Origin: Cervus elaphus
Taxonomy: Eukaryota; Chordata; Mammalia; Artiodactyla; Cervidae
Direction: 5' to 3'
Assembly (NCBI RefSeq): GCF_910594005.1
Contig: NC_057815.1
Location: 61,394,052-61,458,051 of the forward strand
Length of the DNA: 64,000 nt
Shown: one piece after another, positions 43,201-48,169 of the stretch
Numbering within the stretch: position 1 is the first letter of the stretch
How the letters are laid out: every line of letters starts with the position of its first letter
Program-made: the position numbers and the translations under genes
The notes under the pieces: generated by a model
What the model saw: only the letters and a program-made list of their open reading frames with translations
Databases searched by the model: none
Told to the model about the DNA's origin: nothing

Positions 43201-43871
43201 CGATATGGGGGCAGCAGACCCAGCACGGCATGCAGGTAGTACCACGCTGCAGGGCTGCCATCCTGTAGCACTTTTGAGAACAGGGTTTGGAGCTCAGCTA
43301 CCAGGAGCTCTAGCGCTGTGGGGTGCTCGGACCGAGTCACTGCCTTCAGGGACTGCCTCTGTTTTCCTTGACAGGCTCCGCGCTGCTCTGCTTCCTCCAA
43401 AACACCTACGGAGCACTGAGATTCAAGGGCTTTAGATGATGCCTCTTCATCTGAGACCAAGAGGAGCCAGGCATTCAACTGCCGTCGAACTGCCCCTGCC
43501 CACTGCTCAGGATCCAACTGCCAGTTCCAGGCTCCTGGTTGATGGGTCTCACCTGCTTGGTGCAGCGCAAGAGAGGGCAAGAGAAGGGGGCTTAGGATCT
43601 GGGCAGCGTCAAGGGCATTGAGAGAATGGGGAAGGGAGGGACTTAGGACCGTGAGATGGATAGAGATGCAGTTTCCTGAGACCCTCAACCCACCCTACAG
43701 CTTCCCCTTAAGACCGGTGAAAAGCCGACCCAGGACGGAGGTAGGGCCCTCCCTGCACAGGAGTCTCTTCCCACTGCCCCTGACACCATCCCCTCACCTG
43801 GACTATGGGGCATAGAAGGCAAGGGAAGGGAAGAGAGCGGGATGTGCTGGTGAGGTTTCATGGGGAAGTGC
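1..43871 (-). CDS. DNHD1: DNHD1, dynein heavy chain domain-containing protein 1 (5' part, 27 exons, runs off the left edge)
   Basis: Seen: 27 exons on the minus strand join with matching phases at every intron and give about 3,000 codons, against about 4,750 residues known for the human protein, so the C-terminal third lies beyond base 1. Order: leucine-rich N-terminal region, acidic linker, coiled and linker segments, then AAA1 (P-loop GPRGVGKA), AAA2 (GPAGSGKTT), AAA3 (GEAATGKTT) and an acidic Glu-run insertion. Known: DNHD1 is a divergent dynein-heavy-chain relative expressed in testis, and biallelic human variants are linked to sperm flagellum defects. Inference: AAA1 probably cannot hydrolyse ATP, so the protein is more likely structural or regulatory than a classical motor. 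Start choice: ATG at 43859-43861 in a small first coding exon. Weak points are the second exon's acceptor and an in-frame TAG in the third exon. Confidence 0.93.
1555..4990 (-). mobile_element. old L1 LINE filling the intron between DNHD1 exons 26 and 27
   Basis: AT-rich block with L1 signatures read on the minus strand, such as the 3' end around 1,559-1,640 and the ORF2-like stretch around 3,100-3,200. Many stops; no usable ORF. It lies in the same sense as DNHD1. Confidence 0.6.
4551..4613 (-). repeat. poly(A)-only retroinsertion (T-rich on plus) with 17-bp duplication
   Basis: TCTTTTCCTAGATTCTT occurs at 4551-4567 and again at 4597-4613, separated by 29 nt of T with a few G. Nothing but a tail lies between the duplicated copies. 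Confidence 0.6.
5197..5485 (-). CDS. DNHD1: DNHD1 exon 26 (AAA3 P-loop)
   Basis: Acceptor CGTCCTGCAG, donor TCCG|GTGAGG. Reads TERLLYVVDLLLSEGHPVLL followed by the canonical Walker A GEAATGKTTF (about 5,396-5,425) and a Walker-B-like LLFLLEDLHLAAS at the exon end. Confidence 0.94.
5726..5918 (-). CDS. DNHD1: DNHD1 exon 25
   Basis: Acceptor TTTGAGCAG, donor CCCAG|GTGTGA. Reads LWPLYDTFLKDSISCLSNYS and DGTLVPFTGQYL, as in the beta segment before AAA3. 193 bp. Confidence 0.9.
6092..6278 (-). CDS. DNHD1: DNHD1 exon 24
   Basis: Acceptor ACCTTCACAG, donor CCAG|GTATCT. Reads EDLSYNDSKC and ends SSFLFAVIWGFGAHLPS, the AAA2-AAA3 connecting helix of dyneins. 187 bp. Confidence 0.9.
6474..9369 (-). 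CDS. DNHD1: DNHD1 exon 23, 2.9-kb exon with linker end, AAA1 and AAA2
   Basis: One uninterrupted 2,896-bp exon (acceptor CTCACCACAG, donor CCCAG|GTGAAG). It starts STRFEAMDEQYRTLMQISVA. AAA1: FLYNYEYLG before a P-loop GPRGVGKAAIV at about 8,129-8,161, where the final Ser/Thr is Ala; the Walker B stretch reads GAWLLLEAAQ without Asp. AAA2: GPAGSGKTTCW at about 7,197-7,232 is canonical, with a Walker-B-like HWIICDGASSSSWLD. Other frames contain several open stretches that are shadows. Confidence 0.96.
9471..9568 (-). CDS. DNHD1: DNHD1 exon 22 (linker)
   Basis: Acceptor GCCCTCACAG, donor GAGCTG|GTAGGG. Reads ALLQVWVTFQQKWIFLNKVL, matching the dynein linker pattern W-x(n)-Q-x-x-W-x-x-L. Confidence 0.9.
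9874..9999 (-). CDS. DNHD1: DNHD1 exon 21 (linker)
   Basis: Acceptor CTCTTCCTTAG, donor CTGA|GTGAGT. Reads YSSLQDSIHESLQVLFKILA and ends ALEWVTIMHGL. 126 bp. Confidence 0.9.
10356..10575 (-). mobile_element. Bov-tA SINE
   Basis: Full-length reverse-oriented ruminant tRNA-derived SINE flanked by the perfect target duplication AAATTAGGTAT (10345-10355 and 10576-10586). Confidence 0.9.
11131..11326 (+). mobile_element. Bov-tA SINE
   Basis: Forward copy from the GGCTCAGTGG box to GTCGCAAAGAGTCAGACACG and a T-rich tail. Confidence 0.9.
11774..11981 (-). CDS. DNHD1: DNHD1 exon 20 (linker)
   Basis: Acceptor CTCTTCCAG, donor CTCAG|GTGAGG. Reads LWRTENIRNHAHEALLRLRR then LLNFILHVPYESPVSERSKR. 208 bp. 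Confidence 0.88.
12520..12584 (-). CDS. DNHD1: DNHD1 exon 19
   Basis: 65 bp between acceptor CATAG and donor ATCAG|GTGAAC, reading HLTVGQLLSCPLLEFTDRIN. The nearby CTCTCCAG acceptor would give a stop at the junction, so CATAG is chosen on phase. Confidence 0.75.
13005..13203 (-). CDS. DNHD1: DNHD1 exon 18
   Basis: Acceptor TCCCCCTACAG, donor CGAG|GTGGGT. Reads FNLALAQEKTDGWLTEAARV and ends NLNCQALLR. 199 bp. Confidence 0.9.
13303..13430 (-). CDS. DNHD1: DNHD1 exon 17
   Basis: Acceptor CTATCCCACAG, donor GCCAAG|GTGCTG. Reads DESPVPLPVCGTRPIVQQQH and ends EWKCMAFAK. The following intron is only 99 nt and stop-free in this frame. Confidence 0.9.
13431..15112. other. DNHD1 intron 16, no gene seen
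   Basis: About 1.7 kb. 13,720-13,900 resembles an old L2 fragment. The 157-codon plus-strand reading at 14,611-15,084 has no recognisable motif and looks like chance. Confidence 0.5.
15113..15185. repeat. short minisatellite, unit about CCCAGGATCA(N)4-6
   Basis: Four to five imperfect copies of a 15-16-bp unit immediately downstream of the DNHD1 exon 16 donor. Confidence 0.6.
15221..15497 (-). CDS. DNHD1: DNHD1 exon 16 (linker)
   Basis: Acceptor TACCCTCAG, donor CACTG|GTACCC. Reads LMDTWESFQYEKSQASEFLL ... RQLISLERQYQNTVSSLSDL. 277 bp. Confidence 0.91.
15588..15713 (-). CDS. DNHD1: DNHD1 exon 15 (linker)
   Basis: Acceptor TCCCTGCAG, donor CTCG|GTGAGA. 42 codons reading LNEANERYAELEEQMEYTRS and ending SAENEALDIS. 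Phase 0 both sides. Confidence 0.91.
16194..16351 (-). CDS. DNHD1: DNHD1 exon 14 (linker)
   Basis: Acceptor CTGTCTTCAG, donor CAGAAG|GTAGGC. Reads SKLVNIRKDILEQVQNECQS to IHSIAWCSQK. 158 bp. Confidence 0.9.
16352..19369. other. DNHD1 intron 13, left part, mostly unrecognised
   Basis: Non-coding stretch. The only repeat I recognise is a MIR-like piece at about 17,775-17,915 (TCTCATTTAATCCTC core). Several 60-160-codon readings show no protein features. Confidence 0.5.
19447..20106 (+). mobile_element. 5'-truncated ruminant L1 3' end inserted in MER2
   Basis: Contains the typical GCAGCACTGTTTATAATAGC stretch, the G-rich 3'UTR and an AATAAATAAATAAAG tail. Confidence 0.85.
20166..20399 (-). mobile_element. 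Bov-tA SINE inserted in MER2
   Basis: Reverse-oriented SINE flanked by the duplication TTAAATCATCTCT (20153-20165 and 20400-20412), which is MER2 sequence. Confidence 0.9.
21038..21588 (+). mobile_element. CHR-type tRNA-Glu SINE, interrupted
   Basis: Starts GGACTTCGCTGGTGGTC, ends with GTGCAGCCACAAATAAATAA and an A-rich tail. A Bov-tA copy is nested inside. Confidence 0.8.
21164..21388 (+). mobile_element. Bov-tA SINE nested in the CHR SINE
   Basis: Forward copy flanked by TGCAACTAC at 21155-21163 and 21389-21397. Confidence 0.85.
21611..21854 (-). CDS. DNHD1: DNHD1 exon 13
   Basis: Acceptor CTGCCTCTAG, donor ATGG|GTGAGT. Reads DMLQEVQEFCRDYHWMTGVY, a linker-type helical segment. The donor lies only about 20 bp from the tail of a CHR SINE. 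Confidence 0.9.
21945..22210 (-). CDS. DNHD1: DNHD1 exon 12
   Basis: Acceptor CCCCCACTAG, donor CTGGAG|GTGAGG. Begins with an acidic run (DEDDEDYADSDF), then GPNIGLVWPWKSRTVTEALE. 266 bp. Confidence 0.88.
22433..22586 (-). mobile_element. Bov-tA SINE, internally deleted
   Basis: Reverse copy missing much of the tRNA-like part; the AAGCCCAGTAT end is repeated just after it. Confidence 0.7.
22587..23685. other. DNHD1 intron 11, no gene seen
   Basis: About 1.1 kb of unique-looking or very old sequence; nothing coding is recognised. Confidence 0.5.
23686..23812 (-). CDS. DNHD1: DNHD1 exon 11
   Basis: Acceptor TTTCTATCCTCTAG, donor TTGAAG|GTATTT. Reads NQKLSAWSKPSLFALSAPSL and ends KTFWDSLYIE. 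127 bp, phase 0 in and phase 1 out. Confidence 0.82.
23885..24022 (-). CDS. DNHD1: DNHD1 exon 10
   Basis: Acceptor TTCTTTACAG, donor CTTAAG|GTATTC. 46 codons from APRQKPFLSAQLVFDSHGQL, resembling the LF(D)DxxG segment before the linker in dyneins. Phase 0 at both ends. Confidence 0.87.
24133..24387 (-). CDS. DNHD1: DNHD1 exon 9 (coiled, helical)
   Basis: Acceptor CTCCTGACAG, donor CTGCAA|GTGAGG. 85 codons rich in Gln, Lys and Leu, starting IHGDTYHMQQGLQKR and ending SFVANILQ. Likely part of the tail or linker helices. Confidence 0.88.
24645..24870 (-). mobile_element. Bov-tA SINE with tandem partial second unit
   Basis: Reverse SINE followed by a second truncated SINE-like unit (AAGAATACTGGAGTGGGTAA), 258 bp from DNHD1 exon 9. 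Confidence 0.7.
25690..25930 (+). mobile_element. retroposon 3' end of L1 type
   Basis: Artiodactyl repeat stretch (GGTCCTACTGTATACCACAG ... GTCAATAAAAATTAAAC) with an A-rich end. Confidence 0.5.
26023..27834 (+). mobile_element. BovB (RTE) LINE, 5'-truncated and decayed
   Basis: Encodes broken pieces of the RTE reverse transcriptase in several frames (KRWQEYTEELYKKDLHDPDN, DHLTCLLRNLYAGQEATVRT, KEVHQGCIFSPCLFNLCTEY). The catalytic YADD is lost: the frame reads NNLRYDTTLM. A short internal tandem duplication lies at about 26,981-27,045. It ends with the Bov-A2-like GTCGCAAAGAGTCAGACACG tail. Imperfect target duplication GGG(A/G)CATTAT. Confidence 0.9.
27327..27360 (+). repeat. poly(A)-only insertion inside BovB
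   Basis: AAAAAGCAGAGAC at 27327-27339 and 27348-27360 with only A between; the other BovB copy in this window has a single unit. Confidence 0.55.
27853..27887 (+). repeat. poly(A)-only insertion
   Basis: AAAGTTCTAAC at 27853-27863 and 27877-27887 with AG plus an A run between; the duplicated locus at about 28,090 shows the empty site. Confidence 0.6.
28744..28895 (+). mobile_element. CHR-type SINE ending in (GGAA)n
   Basis: Starts GGAACTTCCCTGGAGGTCC and ends in a GGAAGGAAGGAA microsatellite. Confidence 0.7.
29404..29733 (-). mobile_element. Bov-A2/BovB 3' end
   Basis: Reverse-oriented, beginning with CAGTTCAGTTCAGTTCAGTC, the typical head of Bov-A2 on this strand. Confidence 0.88.
29825..30456 (-). 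mobile_element. young L1 with 5' inversion (twin priming)
   Basis: 29,825-30,275 is the L1 3' end in minus sense with its tail at 29,820s; 30,278-30,456 is the adjacent upstream L1 segment in plus sense. Target duplication CTGAAAGCTTTTT at 29812-29824 and 30457-30469. Confidence 0.85.
30781..30985 (+). mobile_element. Bov-tA SINE
   Basis: Forward copy containing CCGCCTGCAATGCAGGAGA and AAGGGTCGGACACGACTGAG. Confidence 0.85.
31375..31531 (-). CDS. DNHD1: DNHD1 exon 8
   Basis: Acceptor GATTCCAG, donor CATCTG|GTAAGA. Reads LLQELHSVSWLPHEADQCYE then LDLRRALAKENHKALRLLHR, a helical dynein-tail-like segment. 157 bp. Confidence 0.87.
32174..32465 (-). mobile_element. Bov-tA SINE, dimeric, left arm of an inverted pair
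   Basis: Reverse copy with a second head-like unit (AAGAATACTGGAGTGGGTAG), abutting a forward copy. Confidence 0.85.
32466..32672 (+). mobile_element. Bov-tA SINE, right arm of an inverted pair
   Basis: Forward copy from AGTAAAGAATCTGCCTGC to a T13 tail. Confidence 0.85.
32700..33655. other. DNHD1 intron 7, no gene seen
   Basis: AT-rich stretch; nothing coding and no clear repeat recognised. Confidence 0.5.
33661..33797 (+). mobile_element. CHR-type SINE, short
   Basis: GACTTCCCTGGTGGTCCAG start and an AAATAAATTTTTTTTT-type end. Confidence 0.7.
33799..33836 (+). repeat. poly(A)-only insertion
   Basis: AGTCCATAGAAGT at 33799-33811 and 33824-33836 flank a run of 12 A and nothing else, 20 bp from DNHD1 exon 7. 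Confidence 0.6.
33856..33966 (-). CDS. DNHD1: DNHD1 exon 7
   Basis: Acceptor GGTTTGTAG, donor AACAG|GTGAGG. Reads WKKGVKLQRLHQHRSFLEK and LLLAVPHFGAGLLHIN. 111 bp, phase-matched. Confidence 0.85.
34046..34240 (-). CDS. DNHD1: DNHD1 exon 6
   Basis: Acceptor CCTTACAG and donor CCAG|GTAGGT flank a frame reading LMVVPPNKVNPEHYIFSPFG and ending FFKYCLLRKALA. Phases match exons 5 and 7. 195 bp. Confidence 0.85.
34575..35138. other. DNHD1 intron 5, no gene seen
   Basis: AT-rich non-coding DNA with no recognised repeat. Confidence 0.45.
35139..35185. repeat. (TC)n/(TCTG) microsatellite
   Basis: CTCTCTCTCTGTCTCT-type run of about 45 bp. Confidence 0.9.
35401..35601 (-). mobile_element. Bov-tA SINE
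   Basis: Reverse copy ending TGAGCCACCAGGGAAGCC; its end is used as the target of the next L1. Confidence 0.88.
35618..35840 (-). mobile_element. 5'-truncated L1 3' end
   Basis: Reverse L1 3'UTR (TTAGTTGGAGGCTAATTAC) with a T-rich tail, flanked by GGAAGCCCAGGATTTA at 35602-35617 and 35841-35856. Confidence 0.88.
36086..36381 (+). mobile_element. Bov-A2/BovB 3' end
   Basis: Forward copy ending GAACTGAACTGAACAG, flanked by AGTATAAATCAA at 36074-36085 and 36382-36393. Confidence 0.9.
36406..36500 (+). mobile_element. CHR-like SINE fragment
   Basis: GTTCCCTGGTAGCCTAGAGA start with a degenerate tRNA-like part. Confidence 0.5.
36520..38214. other. DNHD1 intron 5, unrecognised part
   Basis: No gene or clear repeat; a 103-codon reading at 37,829-38,140 has no recognisable feature. 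Confidence 0.45.
38215..38400 (+). mobile_element. MIR SINE
   Basis: Core pattern ACTATGTGGTCTTGGACAAG with TCTACTCATATC and GGATTAAACGA. Confidence 0.65.
38524..38569 (-). repeat. poly(A)-only insertion (T16 on plus)
   Basis: AGAAGACTTGTTTTC at 38524-38538 and 38555-38569 flank 16 T and nothing else. Confidence 0.65.
38748..38995. repeat. polypurine tract
   Basis: About 250 bp almost entirely A and G on the plus strand, adjoining DNHD1 exon 5. The 108-codon Leu/Ser/Pro-rich minus reading here is a consequence. Confidence 0.75.
39013..39176 (-). CDS. DNHD1: DNHD1 exon 5
   Basis: Reads LDLEVPEKTLQKR ... ERYLKKIHFLYLNVAPSRYF. Donor TTTAC|GTGAGA, phase 2. Acceptor at 39177 (GTCTCAG) suits the main model. 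The alternative TACAG at 39184 adds 7 nt and suits the stop-free alternative for exons 3-4. Confidence 0.75.
39185..40027. other. DNHD1 intron 4, right of exon 5, no gene seen
   Basis: Old, pyrimidine-rich sequence around 39,500-39,800 resembles an ancient repeat; nothing coding. Confidence 0.4.
40039..40321 (+). mobile_element. CHR-type SINE
   Basis: GGGACTTCCTTGGTGGTC start, AAATAAATAAATTAATTAAT tail, flanked by AAGTTCACATC at 40028-40038 and 40322-40332. Confidence 0.88.
40335..41470. other. DNHD1 intron 4, ancient sequence
   Basis: Non-coding; pyrimidine-rich old repeat-like text, no gene. Confidence 0.4.
41471..41602 (+). mobile_element. Bov-tA SINE 3' part
   Basis: CTCTTGCCTGGAGAATCCCA through GAGTCGGACACGACTGAAGC. 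Confidence 0.8.
41884..41914 (-). CDS. DNHD1: DNHD1 exon 4, 31-nt microexon
   Basis: Acceptor TTGCCCCACCAG, donor GCC|GTGAGT. In the main model it reads RCFFFNDLLCA across the junction. Very short, but both splice sites are good and the phases match the neighbours. Confidence 0.55.
42429..42635 (-). CDS. DNHD1: DNHD1 exon 3 (phase-compatible but contains an in-frame TAG)
   Basis: Acceptor CCCCTTAG and donor CCTAG|GTGAGT give 207 bp that fit the phases on both sides. The reading is protein-like on both sides of TAG at 42533-42535: before it ...FPEFLDFFLM, after it CLVVFLTCSIIPESCLWAYL. Alternative: a 65-bp exon (42429-42493, acceptor CCCGAG) that avoids the stop and shifts the frame of the next exon as well. 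Confidence 0.45.
42739..43675 (-). CDS. DNHD1: DNHD1 coding exon 2 (N-terminal domain)
   Basis: Long open frame with leucine-rich, protein-like content (for example WYYLHAVLGLLPPYRALLVG) and an acidic end. The donor is a strong TAA|GTAAGT in phase 2. The 5' boundary is uncertain: CTCAG|GA at 43675 is phase-compatible with exon 1 but has a poor pyrimidine tract, and better-looking acceptors further in do not keep the frame. Confidence 0.75.
43798..43871 (-). CDS. DNHD1: DNHD1 coding exon 1 (contains probable start ATG)
   Basis: Acceptor TTTCTCCTACAG and donor CCAG|GTGAGG frame a 74-bp exon. ATG at 43859-43861 opens 21 codons beginning MKPHQHIPLSS and ends in phase 1. Ten bases of 5'UTR precede the ATG, so an untranslated exon must lie upstream near the GC-box region. 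Start inferred, not proven. Confidence 0.6.
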
Positions 43872-44389
43872 CTGTAGGAGAAACGGATGAACTTAGACTT
43901 GGGTCTCGGGCACAGGCTCGCTCTATTCACAGCCACCCCCACACAGACACTGGCACGCACTCATATGGTCACCGGTAAAGGTAAAGTTGCAGACGCACCT
44001 AAAAATGACTCACTCAGGACCTCAGAGCATCAGGGAACAGTCACTGGGGCTGGGGCCTGGCGATCGCCTGAAGGGGAGGAACAGGTCGTCACGGACAGGC
44101 AGCAAAGCCCCGGTCCCGTCTGCCCTCCCCCGTGGACTAAGAGAACGTGTTGAGGACAGAAAGCAGAGGAGAGGGTACCAAGGAGGGTACTAGGCGGGAT
44201 GGAGGCGGGAGGAAGAAGAGGAGGTGGAAGAGGAGAGGAAGGGAGGGGGTGTGGGAGAAAGGGACACTCCGGGGGGCGGGGGGGCAGTGGTGAGAATGTG
44301 TGTGTGTCTGTGTGTCTGGGAGCAGTGGTGCGAAAGGCAGGGATCCCCAGCAGCGGACTCACTCGCGGCCCCATCCCTCCCAACTGTTA

Positions 44390-44520
44390 GAACAGTTAGC
44401 ACGTCGCGTGAGGCGGAGCCTCGGGTGAGAGCCCAGGCGGGGCCAGGAAGGGGCGGAGTCCTGGGAGAGGGGCGGGGCCCTGGGAGAGGGGGCGGGCCCA
44501 GGCCAAACCTGCCCGCTGCC
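44390..44520 (-). promoter_or_regulatory. DNHD1: GC-box-rich putative DNHD1 promoter
   Basis: CpG-dense stretch about 0.5-0.65 kb upstream of the probable DNHD1 ATG. GC boxes of the type GGGGCGG(G) occur near 44,450, 44,470 and 44,489, with GAGGCGGAGCC at 44,411. No TATA box is obvious. Assignment to DNHD1 rests on position and strand. Confidence 0.55.
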
Positions 44521-44585
44521 CTCTGCCCGCAGGCCTTGGGAATAGGCAGTCTAGCTGGTTAGGTCTGGAAAATAACAACTTGTTT

Positions 44586-44791
44586 GATTTGGGAAAGTAC
44601 CAATCCTGCGGGCGTCGTGAGCGGGTGTAGTCCATATTGCCTGTTTATCTATTACTGAGCCTGTAAGTTGCTACGGGCACCCACAACAGGGATCACTGGG
44701 ACACCCCAACCCACCCAACGCACACTCGCGTGTATCCATCTAGACCACCACACCCCTAGCAAAAAATCCAAGTAAGACAAACTCCTTGATC
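44586..44791 (+). repeat. promoter-flank segment, copy A of a dispersed duplication
   Basis: 206-bp sequence (GATTTGGGAAAGTA ... CAAACTCCTTGATC) immediately upstream of the DNHD1 GC boxes; it recurs at 46,288-46,492 in the same orientation. Confidence 0.85.
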
Positions 44792-45056
44792 ACAGAGGAT
44801 CTCAAAATCTGGGGGGGTTGGGGTGGAGGGAGGGCAGGAGGAAACGCCTGAATGATTAAAATAAATAGAAACTCAGCATGTGACAGAGTCCCACCTCCAC
44901 TTTGGATATCTGATAAGAATCCCAAACTTAAAAACTTAAAAGGTCCAAAACCTGAGTCCTAACTGCCTCCTCCCCCAAATAAGCCTGTTTCTTTCGTTTT
45001 CTTCCGCATCTCAGTAAACAGCAAGTCAGTTTTTCCAGTTGCTTGGGTCAAAGGTT

Positions 45057-46975
45057 CAGTCAGTTCAGTTGTACAGTCGTGTCTGACTCTTTGTGACCCC
45101 ATGGACTGCAGCACGCAGGCCCTCCCTGTCCATCACCAACTCCTGGAGCTTGCTCAAACTCCTCTCCATCGAGTCAGTGATGCCATCCAACCATCTCATC
45201 CTCTGTCATCCCCTTCTCCTGCCTTCAATCTTTCCCAGCATCAGTCTTTTCCAGTGAGTCAGTTCTTCGCATCAGGTGGCGGAAGCATTGGAGTTTCAGC
45301 TTCAGCATCAGTCCTTCCAATGAATATTCAGGGCTGATTTCTCTTAGGATTGACTGGTTTGATCTCCTTGCAGTCCAAAGGACTCTCAAGAGTCTTCTCC
45401 AATACCACATTTCGAAAGCATCAATTCTTCAGCGCTCAGCCTTCTTTATGGTCCAGCTCTCACATCCCTTACATGACTACTGGAAAAACCGTAGTTTTGA
45501 CTAGATGGACCTTTGTCAGCAAAGTAATGTCTCTGCTTTTTAATATGCTGTCTGGGTTGATCATAGCTTTTCTTCCAAGGGGCAAGTGTCTTTTAATTTC
45601 ATGGCTGTAGTCACCATCTGCAGTAATTTGGGAGCCCAAGAAAATAAACTCTGTCATTGTTTCCATTGTTTCCCCATCTATTTGCCATGAAGGGATATCA
45701 TGGATATCGTGTTCTTCATTTTTTTGAACATTGAGTTTTAAGCCAGCTTTTTCATTCTTCTCTTTCACTTTCATCAAGGGGCTCTTTAGTTCCTCTTCAC
45801 TTCCTTTCATAAGAGTGGTGTCATCGGTGTATCTGAGATTATTGATATTTCTCCCAGCAATCTTGATTCCAGCTTGTGCTTCATCCAACCCGGCATTTCA
45901 TATGATGTACTCTATGCATAAGTTAAATAAACAGGGTGACAATATACAGCCTTGACACACTCCTTCCCCATTTTGGAACCAGTCTGTTGTTCCATGTCCA
46001 GTTCTAACTGTTGCTAACTGTTGCTTTTTGACCTGCATACAGATTTCTCAGGAGGCAAGTAAGGTGGTCTGGTATTCCCATCTCTTGAAGAATTTTCCAC
46101 AGTTTGTTATGATCCACACAGTCGAAGGTTTTGGCACAGTCAATAAGGCAGAATTAGATGTTTTTCTGGAACTCTCTTGCTTTTTCTGTGATCCAATAGA
46201 TGCTGGCAATTTGATCTCTGTTCTTCTGTGTTTTCTAGATCCAGCTTGCACATCTGGAAGATCTTGGTTCAGGTACTGAACCTGGGAGATTTGGGAAAGT
46301 AGGAATCCTGAGGGTGCCGTGGGCAGGTGTAGTCCATATGCTTGTTTATCTATTACTGAGCCTGTAAGTTGCTGTGGGCACCAACAACAGGGGTGTTTGG
46401 GACACCCCACCCCACTCAACATGCACTTGCCTGTATCCATCTAGACTACCACACCCTTATAAAAAATTCCAAGTAAGACAAACTCCTTGATCCAAGTGAG
46501 GTTTAACTCGCTTGGAGAATTTTGAGCATTACTTTACTAGCGTGTGAGATAAGTACAATTTTGCAGTAGTTTGAACATTCTTTGGCATTGCCTTTCTTTG
46601 GGATTGGAATGAAAACTGACCTTTTCCAGTCCTGCGGCCACTGCTGAATTTTCCACATTTGCTGGCATATTGAGTGCAGCACTTTCACAGCATCATCTTT
46701 TAAAACTTGAAATAGCTCAGCTGGATTCCATCACCTCCACTAGCTTTGTTTGTAGTGATGCTTCCTAAGGCTCAGTTGACTTCAGATTCCAGGATGTCTG
46801 GCTCCAGATGAGTGATCACACCATCGTGGTTATCTGGGTCATGAAGATCTTTTTTGTATAGTTCTTCTGTGTATTCTTGCCACCTCTTCTTAATATCTTC
46901 TGCTTCTGTTAGGTCCATACTGTTTCTGTCCTTTATTGTGCCCATCTTTGCATGAAATGTTTCCTTGGTAGTTCC
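45057..46975 (-). mobile_element. BovB (RTE) LINE, interrupted
   Basis: Reverse-oriented BovB from the Bov-A2-like 3' end (TTCAGTCGTGTCTGACTC-type) to the EEL(Y)KKDLHDPD region. The RT active site reads NNLRYTDDTTLM, so YADD is YTDD here. Frameshifted and 5'-truncated, and split by a foreign 205-bp block. Confidence 0.9.
46288..46492 (+). repeat. copy B of the promoter-flank segment, inside BovB
   Basis: Collinear with 44,586-44,791 with scattered substitutions. BovB sequence is continuous before about 46,278 and after about 46,511. Confidence 0.85.
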
Positions 46976-47110
46976 CCACCCCCACCCCTGCACACATCCC
47001 ATGTCTAGTTGCTCAGCAAAACTTCTGTGAAACTGTAATTTCAAAATATATTCAAAATCCAAGTATTTCTCACCACTAAGAGCTAGACCCAAACCCACTA
47101 AGTCACTAAG

Positions 47111-47192
47111 ATGGTGAAGGAAAGGGAAGCCTGGCGTGCTGCAGTCCGTGGAGTCCCAAAGAATCAGACATGGCTGAGCGACTGAACAGCAT
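47111..47192 (+). mobile_element. Bov-A2 3' fragment
   Basis: AGGGAAGCCTGGCGTGCTGC to GGCTGAGCGACTGAACAGC. Confidence 0.75.
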
Positions 47193-47199
47193 CAAAGAG

Positions 47200-47520
47200 C
47201 TAAACTTTGGTCTAGGCCACTATCACCTCTCACCTGGATTATTCCACTACCTTCTAACTGGTCTCTTGGCTTCCACCCTTGCCCATACAATCTGTTCTTT
47301 TTAGACCTGCCAGTGACCTTTTTCAAATACAGGCAGATGACGTCACTGCTCTGCTCAAACTCACTAACGCTTTATCATCTCATTCCCTCAGGATGTCCTA
47401 CAAGTTGCTACTGTTCAGCTGGCTACTACCTCTGTGAACTCTGTCCTCTCCCCATTCACAGAGTCACACCCAGCAAGCTCCCACCCCAGAGCCTTAGTAG
47501 AGTGCATCTCTGCCTACCGA
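47200..47520 (-). mobile_element. L2 LINE remnant
   Basis: CTGGATTATTCCACTACC ... GACGTCACTGCTCTGCTC pattern of L2 3' regions, degenerate. Confidence 0.5.
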
Positions 47521-47744
47521 TCATTTAAGAGACAGACAAGTTTTCTGTGGCGGCATGACCAACTGCCACAAACTAAGCAGCTTGAAAGCAACACCAATTT
47601 AGTATTAGTATTAGTTCTGTATGTCAGTGCCCTCAGCACGGCTTGACTGGGTTCTCTGCTCAGGATATCATAAGCTTGAAATCTAGCTGTTGGTTGGACT
47701 GAGCTCTTGTCTGGAGTCTCTGGGGGAAAATCCTCCTGCAAGCA

Positions 47745-47820
47745 CATTTTGTTTTTTTGTGTGTGTGTGTGTGTGGAAGTGCAGAGTCTTAACCATTGGA
47801 TGGCCAGGGAAGTCCCCAAG
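47745..47820 (-). mobile_element. CHR SINE fragment with (TG)n
   Basis: GTGTGTGTGTG run then ATGGCCAGGGAAGTCCCC. Confidence 0.6.
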
Positions 47821-48026
47821 CTCATTCTTGTTGTTGGCACTTTTCAGTTTCTTGTGGTTATGGGATGGGGTCCCTGATTCCTCCTGGGCATCAGGGGCCA
47901 CTCTCAGCTCCACCCAAGAGGCCACTGGTCTTTCTTGCCATATGGTATCTTCATCTTCAAATCAGGCACAGTGCCTCAAACCCCTCTCATGTTTCAAATC
48001 TTTCTGATGTTCTCTTCTGCCCGCCA

Positions 48027-48163
48027 TTTATATATTTATTTATTTATTTGGCTGTGCCAGGTCTTTGCTGTAGCATGTGGGGTCTGGTTCCCTAACCAGG
48101 GATCAAACCTGGGCCCCTTGCATTGGGAGTGTGGTCTTAGTCACTGAACCACCAGAGAAGTCC
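48027..48163 (-). mobile_element. CHR-type SINE
   Basis: TTATTTATTTATTTGGCTGT tail to CACCAGAGAAGTCC head. Confidence 0.75.
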
Positions 48164-48169
48164 TAAAAA

